56,141 nucleotides of DNA, from positions 1-56,141 of the forward strand of contig JAFUZP010000039.1 of assembly GCA_017476545.1 (NCBI GenBank), read 5' to 3'. Shown one piece after another: positions 33,904-43,941 of the stretch. Below the pieces are notes generated by a model that saw nothing but the letters and a program-made list of their open reading frames with translations, did no database searches and was not told where the DNA came from. Every line of letters begins with the position of its first letter. The stretch's first letter is position 1. Made by a program: the position numbers and the translations under genes. This DNA comes from Alloprevotella sp. (GTDB lineage Bacteria > Bacteroidota > Bacteroidia > Bacteroidales > Bacteroidaceae).

Positions 33904-35862
33904 ATGAAACGGTTATTTATTCTCGCTACCGCACTCTTTGCTCTCTGCACGGAGGCGGACGCACAGTCACTAGAGCGCACGGCTGCAGCTCCCGCCCGCA
34001 CCGCAAGCGCCAAGAACACCGTCAAGCTCAAGGACGGCCAAGTATGGTGGGGCTACACCGGCACTTCCGGGGCAGAAGCCACCCGCACGGGAGTCGCTGA
34101 GACGTGCGACTTCGCCATCCGGCTGCCCCGCGACAGCTACGGCCTCAACGGGAAGACCATCGTCGGTATGCGCTTCTATGTACCCAACTCCACAACCGCA
34201 CTGAAGGATTTCTCCGTATGGATGAGCGCAACGCGTCCGGCAAACGTCAGCCGGGCTACCATCGCTTACAAGCCCGTCCCCGTTGAGGAACTCACACCGG
34301 GGGCTATCAACGAGATACTCTTCGATGAGCCCTACGTCATCAATGCGGACGTTTACGTCGGCTATTCCTTCACGAGCACCGAAGCCAGCGTCGCCTGCAT
34401 CGGAGCCAAGGACCCGGCAAACTCAGATGATGCCTGCTGGATGCGCCTGTCCACCTATACGAACAACAGCTGGAGCACGATGTTCGCCTCCACCCTGTCC
34501 TTAGCCATCAATGTCCTTTTTGATGAGACGTGGGATGCCGGGGCTAAGGTGCGCCGCATCGGCTATATGAACGCCATGGCGGGTGAGGAAGAAGACGTTA
34601 CCATGACCATCGAGAACTGCTCCCCCAAAGGTGTCACGAGCATCAGTTATACGCTGACGGACGAGGACGGCAACGTCAGTCCCGAGCGACAGGCCACACT
34701 GCCCACCGCCCTGCGCTACATGGGCGAATCCACCATCAGCGTTCCCATTCCCGCAGGCGAGGCTGAGGGCTTCCATAAGCCCGTGCTGACCATCACCAAG
34801 GTAAACGGTACGGCCAATGCCGTCCCGGAAACGGAGGCCCAAGTCGCCGTGGACCAGCTCGTCCTGACAGAGAAAGCGGCCGTCAAGCGCGTTGTCGAGG
34901 AGGAGTTCACCGGCATGTGGTGCGGCTGGTGCCCCCGGGGAATGGTCGGTATGGAACTGGCTGAGAAAAAGTATGGCGACAAATTCATCGGCATAGCCGT
35001 ACACGCAGGAAGCGGTACCGACCCGCTGAAAGGCTCGAACAGCGGCGGTTACAGCGCTTTCGTCAATGAGCACATCACCGGTTACCCGTCCTGCATGCTC
35101 AACCGGAACGGCGTTGTTTACGACCCCTACTACGGCCTCTACAACGAAAAGTTCGGTCTGCAATACTTCATTGATGAGGAACTGGCCCGTCCGGCGGAGG
35201 CCGATGTGGAGGCCACCGCCGAATGGACGGACGACACCCATAAGCGCGTTAAGGTTCAGGCTACGACCCAGTTTTACTTGGACGACCCTAGCGCGTCCTA
35301 TGCCCTGGCCTATGTCCTCGTGTCCGACAGCCTGACGAATGACCTCTACAGCCAGGCGAATTACTTCTCCGGCGATACTTTCTACAGTTACGATGAAAAT
35401 CTGCTGCCACTCGTCAATGCGGAAGACCCCATCAAGGGGTTATACTACAACCACGTTGCCATCGCCAGCAACGGTGTGCAGAACGGGTTTGCCGGAAGTA
35501 TCAAGACACCTATCCGCAAAGGCGTGCCGCAGACGCATAACATACGCCTCGCGCTACCCTCCTCCAAGATATTTATGTCCTCACCCAGCAACCTCCACGT
35601 TGTAGCCATGCTCATAAACTGCACCCGTGGGTGCATCGTGAACGCGGTCAAGGCGAACATTTCCGAGCCTGCCCCGCCCGAGGAGAAAGACCCCTACGAC
35701 CTGAACAACGACAAGAGTGTGGACGTGAGCGATGTGACCATGCTTGTGAGCAAGGTACTCGAGGGCAACACCTCCAGCGAGTTCGATCTAAATAACGATA
35801 AGGCCGTGGACGTGAGCGACGTCACTGTACTCGTGGCAAAAGTCCTCAGCAGCGGCAACTAA
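33904..35862 (+). CDS. Secreted thioredoxin-fold protein with two dockerin-like repeats
   Basis: 652 residues. A signal peptide (1-21, ending EADAQ) is followed by a beta-rich N-terminal region (about 35-320) and a thioredoxin-like domain whose active-site pair is Cys340 and Cys343 in GMWCGWCPRG. The end (about 598-652) has two dockerin-type calcium loops: DLNNDKSVDVSDVTMLVSKVL and, 27 residues later, DLNNDKAVDVSDVTVLVAKVL. The closest type I can name is the Omp28-related outer-membrane proteins. Dockerin-like tails in Bacteroidales are common at the end of exported proteins and their partner is mostly unknown. The next gene is a paralog of residues 1-600. Confidence 0.75.
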   Translation: MKRLFILATALFALCTEADAQSLERTAAAPARTASAKNTVKLKDGQVWWGYTGTSGAEATRTGVAETCDFAIRLPRDSYGLNGKTIVGMRFYVPNSTTALKDFSVWMSATRPANVSRATIAYKPVPVEELTPGAINEILFDEPYVINADVYVGYSFTSTEASVACIGAKDPANSDDACWMRLSTYTNNSWSTMFASTLSLAINVLFDETWDAGAKVRRIGYMNAMAGEEEDVTMTIENCSPKGVTSISYTLTDEDGNVSPERQATLPTALRYMGESTISVPIPAGEAEGFHKPVLTITKVNGTANAVPETEAQVAVDQLVLTEKAAVKRVVEEEFTGMWCGWCPRGMVGMELAEKKYGDKFIGIAVHAGSGTDPLKGSNSGGYSAFVNEHITGYPSCMLNRNGVVYDPYYGLYNEKFGLQYFIDEELARPAEADVEATAEWTDDTHKRVKVQATTQFYLDDPSASYALAYVLVSDSLTNDLYSQANYFSGDTFYSYDENLLPLVNAEDPIKGLYYNHVAIASNGVQNGFAGSIKTPIRKGVPQTHNIRLALPSSKIFMSSPSNLHVVAMLINCTRGCIVNAVKANISEPAPPEEKDPYDLNNDKSVDVSDVTMLVSKVLEGNTSSEFDLNNDKAVDVSDVTVLVAKVLSSGN

Positions 35863-35891
35863 CCGGAACACCGCCAAAACATGTATTACCC

Positions 35892-37754
35892 ATGAGACCG
35901 CACAAATTCCTTCTATCTTTCATGGCAGCCCTCCTCGCCTCAGCCGGGCTCTACGCCCAGGAAAGGCTGTCCCCCCGCCCCGACGGGGAACAGGTATGGT
36001 GGGGCTACTACACCACCGACATGAGCGTGAATGCCATCGGAACGGGCTGGAGCGTCACCTACGACGTGGCCGCGTTCATTCCGGGCGGCGAATACTTTGC
36101 CAAAGATGCCACGATAAGCGGCCTCCGCTTCTCGCTCCCGAACACCCCCAACCTGACCGATGTAAAAGTTTGGGTAGCCACCTCTCTGCCCAGTGCGGTG
36201 GACAGAGCCGACGTACTCGTGCAGCAGATAGCAGCCAACGCCATCAAGCGGGGCGCGACCAACGAGGTACTGTTCGACGAGCCCTACACCGTGACGGCGC
36301 GGGGCGCATATATTGGCTATTCCCTCACCATTTCCAGCGTCAGCAACGATAACGACCTGCGTCCTATCGCCTATTCCGCCGATGTCCATCCCGCCGGTTC
36401 CCTCTACCTACGCACGAGTGAGGGGCTGACGGAGTGGGAGGACTACAGCGCGGAGTTCGGGGCGCTGGCCATCCAGGCCCTCTTCGGAGGAAGGCTCGCC
36501 CTGAACGCCGTCGGTACCGTAGGGAGTGAGAAAGTTTCCGCCACGCTCGGGGCGGAGACAACCGTGCCTGTAACACTCACCAACTACAGCCCCGGAGGGG
36601 TTCGTTCCATCAGTTACAGCGTCAGCGGCGCGGGGACAGCGGATGCGGAACGGGAGTTCGCGCTGTCTGAGCCGTTCATGGCACTGGGCGACTTCACCCT
36701 CAAACTCCCCGTAGCCGTAGGCGACGTGGGCGGCGAGGTGAGGAAACAGCTCACCGTCACAAAGGTGAACGGCGAACCGAACACGGTCAGGGACGCACAA
36801 GTCGGCATAGAGCTCACCGTCCTTACCGAAACGCTGCCGAAGAAAGTCCTCGTAGAAGAATTTTCCGGGACGTGGTGTCTGTGGTGTCCCATGGGAGCGC
36901 GCGGAATCGAGCTGGCCCAGAAGAAATTCGGCGACCGCATGATAGCCGTAGAAGTCCACGACCAAGACGTTATGTGGGACAGCTCGCTCGGCTACGACCC
37001 GCTCATCGCACAACTCATCGGCGTTCCGGCCTGCTTCATCAACCGGGGACCGGAGACCGACCCCTACTACGGCAGTGCCGGAAGCGACGTGTTCGGTCTG
37101 GATGCCGACATTGAGGAAGAACTCTCCCGCACGGCGGAAGCGGCCATCAGCCTGGAAGCGGAATGGGAAACAGCGGCCAAGAATGCCCTTCGCGCCACCG
37201 CGCACGTCACCTTCCAGACTGACTCCGACGTGGACTACGCCTTAGGCTACATCGTCACGGCGGACCAACTCACGGGGACGGGGAAGGAGTGGGTGCAGAG
37301 CAACGGTCTGTCGGGGGACTCCTCCCTGGACGGCGATGAGAACCTGCAGGATCTCGTCAATGGCCCGAAGAATCTCACCAACTACGTCTTCCGTAACGTA
37401 GCCGTAGCCGCCGAGGGCGTACAGAGCGGCGTTAAGGGCAGCGTCGCCTCCCCCGTCAAGGCCGGAGTCACACAGACGCACAGCCAGCGCATAGACCTGA
37501 GTGAGAACAAACTTATCCAAGATAAAAATGCCCTCAGCCTCGTTTGCTTCCTCATCAATACGGAGACAGGGCGCATTGTGAACGCCGAACGCGTGCATAT
37601 CGGCGACGGAACGGACGGTATCAGCACCATAAGTGCCGCTCCTGGCACCGCCACCGCTTACGACCTCCAAGGGCGCCGCCTGCGCAAGCCCGCACATGGC
37701 GTGAACATTCTGCGCTATAACGACGGTACTACCCGCAAAGCCATCAATCCATGA
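35892..37754 (+). CDS. Secreted thioredoxin-fold protein, paralog with sorting-type C-terminus
   Basis: 620 residues with signal peptide (1-22, ending GLYAQ). It parallels the previous protein along its length: EQVWWGYYTTD versus GQVWWGYTGT, NEVLFDEPY versus NEILFDEPY, and an active-site pair Cys329/Cys332 in GTWCLWCPMGA. Instead of dockerin repeats it ends with AYDLQGRRLRKPAHGVNILRY, a C-terminal motif frequent in exported Prevotella proteins and probably a sorting or anchoring signal. The stop overlaps the next start by four bases (ATGA), so it is cotranscribed with the DUF4091 gene. Confidence 0.75.
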   Translation: MRPHKFLLSFMAALLASAGLYAQERLSPRPDGEQVWWGYYTTDMSVNAIGTGWSVTYDVAAFIPGGEYFAKDATISGLRFSLPNTPNLTDVKVWVATSLPSAVDRADVLVQQIAANAIKRGATNEVLFDEPYTVTARGAYIGYSLTISSVSNDNDLRPIAYSADVHPAGSLYLRTSEGLTEWEDYSAEFGALAIQALFGGRLALNAVGTVGSEKVSATLGAETTVPVTLTNYSPGGVRSISYSVSGAGTADAEREFALSEPFMALGDFTLKLPVAVGDVGGEVRKQLTVTKVNGEPNTVRDAQVGIELTVLTETLPKKVLVEEFSGTWCLWCPMGARGIELAQKKFGDRMIAVEVHDQDVMWDSSLGYDPLIAQLIGVPACFINRGPETDPYYGSAGSDVFGLDADIEEELSRTAEAAISLEAEWETAAKNALRATAHVTFQTDSDVDYALGYIVTADQLTGTGKEWVQSNGLSGDSSLDGDENLQDLVNGPKNLTNYVFRNVAVAAEGVQSGVKGSVASPVKAGVTQTHSQRIDLSENKLIQDKNALSLVCFLINTETGRIVNAERVHIGDGTDGISTISAAPGTATAYDLQGRRLRKPAHGVNILRYNDGTTRKAINP

Positions 37755-40240
37755 GACTATACCGAAAATCCGCCCTCGCAGCGTTAGCGTTCTTCGCTGC
37801 GGCAGGCGCATTTGCACAGGACAAGGACGCGAACTACAGGGAGGCGGATGACGGTGTCCGCCCCGATGCGGCGGCATGGAGTACGCTTGAGCAGAAGCTC
37901 TACGCCAGCTGGGCCTCGCGCGACGTGCACTACGTGAAGACCGCCGTACCGCAGCTGAAGCTGAAGACCGACACCGTGGTTTACGCCTGGCGGGGCGAGC
38001 GTGCCTCCGCCGCAGCCGTGCTCTTCTCGCCCACCGCAACGCGGGAAATTGCCCTGCGCCTCTCGGACTGGCACAAGGAGGGCTGCACCATCCCCGCCAT
38101 ACAGGGCTGGGCACGCTTCCAGCGGTATGTACTGACGGACGCGTTCAAGTCCTGCGGCAGCCATCCAACCGACCTCAAGCCCTACCTTGTCCCCGATGTC
38201 ATTGACACGGACACGCCGCTCGCCATTGAGGCACAGACTACGCGCCCCATCTGGGTGACGCTCGAAGTGCCGCGCGAGGCCGAGGCCGGCGAGTACGCCC
38301 TTACGCTCGACATCCTCGATGCCGACACTGAGCAGGTGCTGGAGCAACTCAACCTGCGCGTCCGCGTACAGGACAATACCCTGCCCCGCCCCGAAGAACA
38401 GGCTTTCCACCTCGACTTCTGGCAGCAGCCCTACTCGGTTAGCCGCTACTACGGCGTGGAGCGCTGGAGCGACGAGCACTTCCAGTTGCTCCGCCCCTAT
38501 ATGGAACTCCTTGCCCGCGCGGGGCAGAGTGTCGTCTCGGCCATCCTTTTCTACGAGCCCTGGGGCGACCAAAGCCACGACAAGTTCTCGCCTATGGTGC
38601 AGACCACGAAGCGTGCCGACGGCACATGGGCGTATGACTACACCGTATTTGACCGTTGGGTGGAATTTATGGCCTCTTGCGGCATTTCAAAGCAGATTGA
38701 CTGCTTCTCCATGGTTCCGTGGGACATGACTTTCCGCTACTACGATGAAGCTGCGGGGCGCGATGTGGACCTGAAGACCACCACTTCCGCCGCCGACTAC
38801 AAGGCTCTCTGGACATCATTCCTCCAGTCCTTCGCCGCCCACCTGCGGGAAAAGGGCTGGTTCGATAAGACGCTCATCGCCATGGACGAGCGTGGTTTGA
38901 ACAACATGCTCGATGCCTACGCCGTAGCGCAGGAGGCCGTACCCGGTCTCAGGATGGCACTGGCCGGCAACTACCACGCCGAACTCACGGACAAGCTGGC
39001 GGACTACTGCATAGCCTTCGGGCAGCAATTTTCGCAGGCCGAGCTGAAAGCGCGCCGCGCGAAGGGTTGGTATTCCACAGTCTATACCTGCTGCACGGAG
39101 AAGCAGCCCAACATCTTTACGAACAGTCTTCCGGCGGAAGCCGCCTACCTCCCCCTCTTCGCCATCGCCAACGACTTCGACGGCTACCTGCACTGGTCGT
39201 GGCTGAACTGGACCGACAACCCGCTCACGGACAGCCGCTACCGCCTCTTCTCCCCCGGCGACACCTATGTCGTCTATCCCGGACCGCGCAGCAGCGTCCG
39301 CTGGGAGCGTTTCATTGAAGGCGTGCAACAGGCGGAGAAAGTGCGCCTGCTGCGGGCGGAATATACGGAAGGCGAGAATGCGGAAGCCCTGCAGAAACTC
39401 AATGAGGCCGTGGAAGTGTTCCGCTCCGGTGTCATTGACTATTACCACCCCGCCGCACGCAGCGTCAGCTATCTGGAGAGCGTGCTCAACGGCGCGCCGG
39501 AGCCGCCCGCCGAGAAGCCGGAAGACTACTGCGAAGTGGTGCTCGCGGAAGACAAGCGCGACGTGGCCATCGAAAAACGCTGGCTCACAAAGGCCAGCAC
39601 CACCGGTTGCAACGTCAATCTGGACTACAGTGCCGACGGACCGAGCGTAGCCGGATACGTCCTCACCCCGGCGGGCATCACCGTGGAGCCGGGGCAGTCC
39701 TTCCGCCTGCGCACCACGACAGCGCAGAACGACGATGACCTGCGCTACTGCCGCGCGCTGCTCGTGGCCGACTGGAACTGCGACAGCATTTTCGACACCA
39801 CGGGGACAGAAGTCATCGCCCGTGTGGGCAACGCCAATACCGCCAACGAAAACTTGCTCACCCGCACATTTGTCGTGCGGGTTCCGCAGAACGCCACGCC
39901 CGGCGACACCCGCCTTCGTCTCTGCTACGCAGATGCCTGGACGAACGAACCCATGCCCTGTGGCGAACTTTACAAGGGGTTCGCCATTGACATCCCTATG
40001 GTCATCAGCGAACCCGACACGCCCGTGCGCGCCATCGCGGCAGCAGGCACAAAATGGGACAGTGGCGTGCTCCGCCTGGACCAGCCCGCGCGCCTTTATG
40101 TCTATAACACGGCGGGAGCGTTGCTGGACTACACGGCACTGACGCAGGCTTACTCCACACACGGCTACCTGCGAGGCACATACATCCTCCTCGCCGCATG
40201 GCCCGACGGACGCAGGCAGCAGATGAAGTTCGTGCGATAA
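37751..40240 (+). CDS. Secreted DUF4091 (GH123-related) protein with GEVED-like domain
   Basis: 829 residues with signal peptide (1-22, ending GAFAQ). Residues about 130-560 match the DUF4091 region related to glycoside hydrolase family 123; the Asp-Glu pair in LIAMDERGLNN (Asp379, Glu380) is the expected catalytic site for substrate-assisted hydrolysis of N-acetylhexosaminides. A GEVED-like beta domain follows (about 600-755; RALLVADWNCDSIFDTTG). The end, ARLYVYNTAGALLDY...YILLAAWPDG, resembles a type IX sorting domain. Activity on N-acetylgalactosamine glycans is inferred. It ends at a terminator (40296-40331) and forms an operon with the two thioredoxin-fold proteins. Confidence 0.8.
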   Translation: MRLYRKSALAALAFFAAAGAFAQDKDANYREADDGVRPDAAAWSTLEQKLYASWASRDVHYVKTAVPQLKLKTDTVVYAWRGERASAAAVLFSPTATREIALRLSDWHKEGCTIPAIQGWARFQRYVLTDAFKSCGSHPTDLKPYLVPDVIDTDTPLAIEAQTTRPIWVTLEVPREAEAGEYALTLDILDADTEQVLEQLNLRVRVQDNTLPRPEEQAFHLDFWQQPYSVSRYYGVERWSDEHFQLLRPYMELLARAGQSVVSAILFYEPWGDQSHDKFSPMVQTTKRADGTWAYDYTVFDRWVEFMASCGISKQIDCFSMVPWDMTFRYYDEAAGRDVDLKTTTSAADYKALWTSFLQSFAAHLREKGWFDKTLIAMDERGLNNMLDAYAVAQEAVPGLRMALAGNYHAELTDKLADYCIAFGQQFSQAELKARRAKGWYSTVYTCCTEKQPNIFTNSLPAEAAYLPLFAIANDFDGYLHWSWLNWTDNPLTDSRYRLFSPGDTYVVYPGPRSSVRWERFIEGVQQAEKVRLLRAEYTEGENAEALQKLNEAVEVFRSGVIDYYHPAARSVSYLESVLNGAPEPPAEKPEDYCEVVLAEDKRDVAIEKRWLTKASTTGCNVNLDYSADGPSVAGYVLTPAGITVEPGQSFRLRTTTAQNDDDLRYCRALLVADWNCDSIFDTTGTEVIARVGNANTANENLLTRTFVVRVPQNATPGDTRLRLCYADAWTNEPMPCGELYKGFAIDIPMVISEPDTPVRAIAAAGTKWDSGVLRLDQPARLYVYNTAGALLDYTALTQAYSTHGYLRGTYILLAAWPDGRRQQMKFVR

Positions 40241-40295
40241 ACAACCACAGACCGGCCTTCCTCACGCTTGGACGGAAGCGCCTGGAACAGAACGG

Positions 40296-40331
40296 CAGGC
40301 CCTCGGAGTACGCTCCGCAGGGTCTGTTTTT
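40296..40331 (+). terminator. Terminator after the DUF4091 gene
   Basis: CAGGCCCTCGGAG pairs with CTCCGCAGGGTCTG (minor mismatches) and is followed by TTTTT (40327-40331), 56 nt after the stop. The palindromic array starts 2 nt later. Confidence 0.75.
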
Positions 40332-40333
40332 CA

Positions 40334-40413
40334 TAACCATAGGGTTAGTCCGCCGTAACCCTGCGGTTAGTTTTCCGTAACCCTGTGGTTAGCGCGCGCT
40401 ATCCCTATGGGTA
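40334..40413. repeat. Four-unit palindromic array, 22-bp period
   Basis: Cores at 40334 (TAACCATAGGGTTA), 40356 (TAACCCTGCGGTTA), 40378 (TAACCCTGTGGTTA) and 40400 (TATCCCTATGGGTA), exactly 22 bp apart. The rest of this 396-base gap holds the terminator on its left and the gltX -7 box on its right. Confidence 0.85.
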
Positions 40414-40636
40414 AGAAAAACTGACGGCTGGAGCAGGAGGAAGTCCCGCCGCTCCGCCACTGTCCGGACGGGAAAAATTTTGGGGAAACACCGTGGAATC
40501 CGATGACAGCAGGGTGTATGCCGCGCACCGTGCGCGCTTTTCGGGGTGTGGAACGCAGGGGTGCCGGAACTTTTCCGTACCTTTGCACCAACTTAACCGC
40601 AGGCTTCCTGCATACCCACTCACGAAAAAGAAATCT

Positions 40637-42151
40637 ATGGCAGAAAGAAAAGTAAGAGTGCGCTTTGCACCCAGTCCCACAGGCCCCCTCCACATAGGCG
40701 GCGTGCGCACCGCCCTCTACAACTACCTCTTCGCCCGCCAGCACGGCGGCGAAATGGTGTTCCGAATCGAGGACACCGACTCCACACGCTTCGTACCCGG
40801 AGCGGAGGAATACATCATTGAAAGCTTCCGCTGGCTGGGCATCGACTTCGACGAAGGCGTGAGCTTCGGCGGGCAGCACGGTCCCTACCGTCAGAGCGAA
40901 CGCCGCGAGATTTACAAAAAGTACGTGGACCAACTGCTGGCGGAAGGTAAGGCATACATCGCCTTCGACACCCCCGAGGAACTGGCCGCAAAGCGGGAGG
41001 AAATACAAAACTTCCAGTACGACGCCCAGACGCGCACCATGATGCGCAACTCCCTGACACTCCCCAAGGAGGAAGTGGAACGCCTCATTGCCGAAGGCCA
41101 CCAGTACGTGGTGCGCTTCAGGATTGAACCGGGCGAGGACGTCCACGTGCAGGACATCATCCGCGGCGACGTGAAGATAAACTCCTCTATCCTCGACGAC
41201 AAAGTGCTCTATAAGAGTGCCGACCAGCTGCCCACGTACCATCTGGCAAACATCGTGGACGACCACCTGATGGAAATCTCCCACGTCATTCGCGGCGAGG
41301 AGTGGCTGCCGAGTGCCCCGCTCCACGTCCTGCTCTACCGCGCTTTCGACTGGGGGGACACGATGCCGCAGTTTGCCCACCTCCCGCTCCTCCTGAAGCC
41401 CGACGGCAAGGGGAAACTCTCCAAGCGCGACGGCGACCGCCTCGGCTTCCCCGTGTTCCCGCTGGAGTGGCACGACCCCAAGACGGGCGACGTATCCCGG
41501 GGCTACCGCGAGGACGGCTATCTGCCCCAGGCCGTCGTGAACTTCCTCGCCCTGCTGGGATGGAATCCCGGTACGGACCAGGAACTGCTCACGATGCAGG
41601 AACTCATCAATCAGTTCGACCTCACGAAATGCTCCAAGAGCGGCGCAAAGTTTGACTACGTGAAGGGCACTTGGTTCAACCACGAGTACATACTCCAGAC
41701 CGACGACGCACTCCTCGCCCCGCAGTTTGACACCATCCTACGCGAGAACGGCATTGAAGTTCCCATGGAACGCGTGCAGGAAGTGGTGCGCATGATGAAA
41801 GGCCGCGTGAACTTCACCAAAGAGCTCTGGCCCTTGTGCCGCTTCTTCTTTGTGGCTCCCACGGAGTACGACGAAAAGACCGTCAAGAAACGCTGGAAGG
41901 AATATAGCCCCCAGCAGATGCAGGAGCTTATCGGCATCCTCGAAGCCCTGCCCGACTTCTCACAAGAGGCGCAGGAGCAGGCCGTGAACCGCTGGATTGA
42001 AGAGAAGGAATACAAGTTGGGCGACGTCATGAACGCCTGGCGCCTGACGCTCGTCGGCGAAGGCAAGGGTCCCCACATGTACGAAATCTCCGGCTTCCTG
42101 GGCCGCGAAGAAACAATAAAGAGGATGCGCGCCGCACTGGAGCGGCTGTAA
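40637..42151 (+). CDS. gltX: Glutamyl-tRNA synthetase
   Basis: 504 residues, class I aminoacyl-tRNA synthetase charging tRNA-Glu. The HIGH-type motif is [13 protein letters not shown] (about 8-20) and the KMSKS-type motif is [10 protein letters not shown]. The C-terminal helical anticodon domain is complete. As in other Bacteroidales the region after KLSKR carries an extra stretch ([17 protein letters not shown]). The ATG at 40637 gives the normal N-terminus [13 protein letters not shown]; a -7 box TACCTTTG at 40578-40585 rules out an earlier start at 40493. Confidence 0.97.
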   Translation: MAERKVRVRFAPSPTGPLHIGGVRTALYNYLFARQHGGEMVFRIEDTDSTRFVPGAEEYIIESFRWLGIDFDEGVSFGGQHGPYRQSERREIYKKYVDQLLAEGKAYIAFDTPEELAAKREEIQNFQYDAQTRTMMRNSLTLPKEEVERLIAEGHQYVVRFRIEPGEDVHVQDIIRGDVKINSSILDDKVLYKSADQLPTYHLANIVDDHLMEISHVIRGEEWLPSAPLHVLLYRAFDWGDTMPQFAHLPLLLKPDGKGKLSKRDGDRLGFPVFPLEWHDPKTGDVSRGYREDGYLPQAVVNFLALLGWNPGTDQELLTMQELINQFDLTKCSKSGAKFDYVKGTWFNHEYILQTDDALLAPQFDTILRENGIEVPMERVQEVVRMMKGRVNFTKELWPLCRFFFVAPTEYDEKTVKKRWKEYSPQQMQELIGILEALPDFSQEAQEQAVNRWIEEKEYKLGDVMNAWRLTLVGEGKGPHMYEISGFLGREETIKRMRAALERL

Positions 42152-42286
42152 TCCCGGTCGGCCGGAAGGCGGGAAGCGGCGGGCTGCGCGCCCCATTTTT
42201 CCGCGCCGCACTTCGCCAGTCGGCCATTTCTTCGTACTTTCGCGTCCGGCAGCAGAGAACCAACGCTACAACACTATAATAATACT

Positions 42287-43747
42287 ATGGCATCCAAAGA
42301 AAAGAAATCCGCCCCCATGAACCTGAAGAACGTGCTAGCGTTCCTGTTCACCATCCTGGCAACGGTCATCGTGTGGAACCTCCCCACGAGCGCGTTCGGC
42401 ATTGACGGGCTCACCGTCGTCCAGCAGCGCATCATCGCCATCTTCGTCTTCGCCACCCTCTCGTGGCTGACGGAGGCCATCCCCGCCTGGGCCACGTCGC
42501 TGGTCATCATCATGACCATGTGCCTCACGGTATCAAACAACAGCCTCGCCTTCTTCAAGGGCGACGAGGCCGACGCCGCCTTCGGCACGCTGCTAAAGTC
42601 CAAGGCCATCATGGCATCCTTCGCCGACCCCGTCATCATGCTCTTCCTCGGCGGCTTCACGCTCGCCATCGCCGCTTCGAAGTTCGGGCTCGACGTCATG
42701 CTGGCGCGCAACCTGATAAAGCCTTTCGGCAAGAAGTCCGAAAACGTGCTCCTCGGCTTCCTCCTCATCACGGGCTTCTTCTCCATGTTCGTCAGCAACA
42801 CGGCCACCGCCGCCATGATGCTCACGTTCCTCACCCCCGTCTTCGCCGCCCTGCCTGCCAACGGCAAGGGGCGCATCGCACTGACCATGTCCATCCCCGT
42901 CGCCGCCAACCTCGGCGGCATGGGCACACCCATCGGCACGCCGCCCAACGCCATCGCCCTGCAGCAGCTCACGGAGATGGGCATGGGCATAGACTTCGGC
43001 AAGTGGATGATGTTCATGCTCCCGCTTGTCCTGCTGCTACTCTTCATTTCCTGGCGCGTCATCCTCTGGTTCTACCCCTTCACGCAGAAGACCATCGAGC
43101 TCCAGATAGACGGCCACGTCCACCAAGGCTGGAAGATGTGGGTCGTATGCGGCACTTTCATCCTCACCATACTTCTCTGGGTGCTCCCCGACAAGCTCAC
43201 CGGTATCGACTCCAACACCGTTGCCCTCGTCCCCATGGGCCTTTTCGCCCTGACCGGCGTCATCACCCGCAAGGACCTGGCCGACATCGACTGGAGCGTC
43301 ATCTGGATGGTAGCCGGCGGCTTCGCCCTCGGCCTCGGGCTGAACAGTTCCGGCCTGGCCGACCGGGCCATCGAGAGCATCCCCTTCGGCAGCTGGTCCC
43401 CCGTCGCCATCCTCATCATCTCCGGGCTCATCTGCTACTTCCTCTCCAACTTCATCAGCAACACCGCCACCGCCGCCCTGCTCGTCCCCATCCTCGCCAC
43501 CGTCTGCAAGGGCATGGGCGGCGCCCTGGCCGGCATCGGCGGCACCGCCACCGTCCTCGTCGGCATAGCCATCGCCGCCAGCTCCGCCATGTGCCTGCCC
43601 ATCTCCACCCCGCCCAACGCCATCGCCTTCTCCACAGGCCTCGTCCGGCAGAACGAGATGCTCAAGGTAGGCCTCACCATGGGCCTGGTCACCATGCTCC
43701 TCGGCTACGCCATGCTCTACGCCATCGGACGCCTCGGCCTCATCTAA
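42287..43747 (+). CDS. DASS family sodium:dicarboxylate symporter (second)
   Basis: 486-residue inner-membrane carrier of the SLC13 family. Both Na+/substrate SNT motifs are intact (FVSNTATAAMML and FISNTATAALLV), unlike the carrier at 24195 where the second is SHT. The Pro-Pro-Asn turns are TPIGTPPNAIALQQL and LPISTPPNAIAF. Codon third positions are strongly biased to C, more than in neighbouring genes. A -7-like TACTTTCG lies at 42235-42242, 45 nt before the ATG. A C4-dicarboxylate substrate is inferred; sulfate cannot be excluded. Confidence 0.93.
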   Translation: MASKEKKSAPMNLKNVLAFLFTILATVIVWNLPTSAFGIDGLTVVQQRIIAIFVFATLSWLTEAIPAWATSLVIIMTMCLTVSNNSLAFFKGDEADAAFGTLLKSKAIMASFADPVIMLFLGGFTLAIAASKFGLDVMLARNLIKPFGKKSENVLLGFLLITGFFSMFVSNTATAAMMLTFLTPVFAALPANGKGRIALTMSIPVAANLGGMGTPIGTPPNAIALQQLTEMGMGIDFGKWMMFMLPLVLLLLFISWRVILWFYPFTQKTIELQIDGHVHQGWKMWVVCGTFILTILLWVLPDKLTGIDSNTVALVPMGLFALTGVITRKDLADIDWSVIWMVAGGFALGLGLNSSGLADRAIESIPFGSWSPVAILIISGLICYFLSNFISNTATAALLVPILATVCKGMGGALAGIGGTATVLVGIAIAASSAMCLPISTPPNAIAFSTGLVRQNEMLKVGLTMGLVTMLLGYAMLYAIGRLGLI

Positions 43748-43760
43748 GCCGCACGGCACG

Positions 43761-43807
43761 ACCCCGGCAGCGAGAGAGAGACCCCTCCCCGCCGCCGGGG
43801 TTTCCTT
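43761..43807 (+). terminator. Terminator of the second DASS gene
   Basis: ACCCCGGC (43761-43768) pairs with GCCGGGGT (43794-43801) and is followed by TTCCTT. The loop is long (25 nt), so confidence is moderate. Confidence 0.55.
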
Positions 43808-43885
43808 GTGCCCCGTCCCGACCAAGTTCCCTCCGCAGGAAAGAAAAAACCACAGCGGCGTGGAAAAAATTCCACGGCGGTATGG

Positions 43886-43915
43886 AAAAAAGTCCACGCC
43901 GCCGTGGACTTTTTA
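43886..43915. terminator. Bidirectional terminator
   Basis: GTCCACG (43892-43898) and CGTGGAC (43903-43909) form a 7-bp stem with T runs on both strands: TTTTTATT at 43910-43917 on the plus strand and TTTTTT at 43891-43886 on the minus strand. Related GTGGA/TCCAC pieces nearby (43859-43875) add a second stem. It ends the minus-strand unit at 43942-45113. Confidence 0.85.
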
Positions 43916-43941
43916 TTAATAAGGAAGAACGCTGGGCCCGG

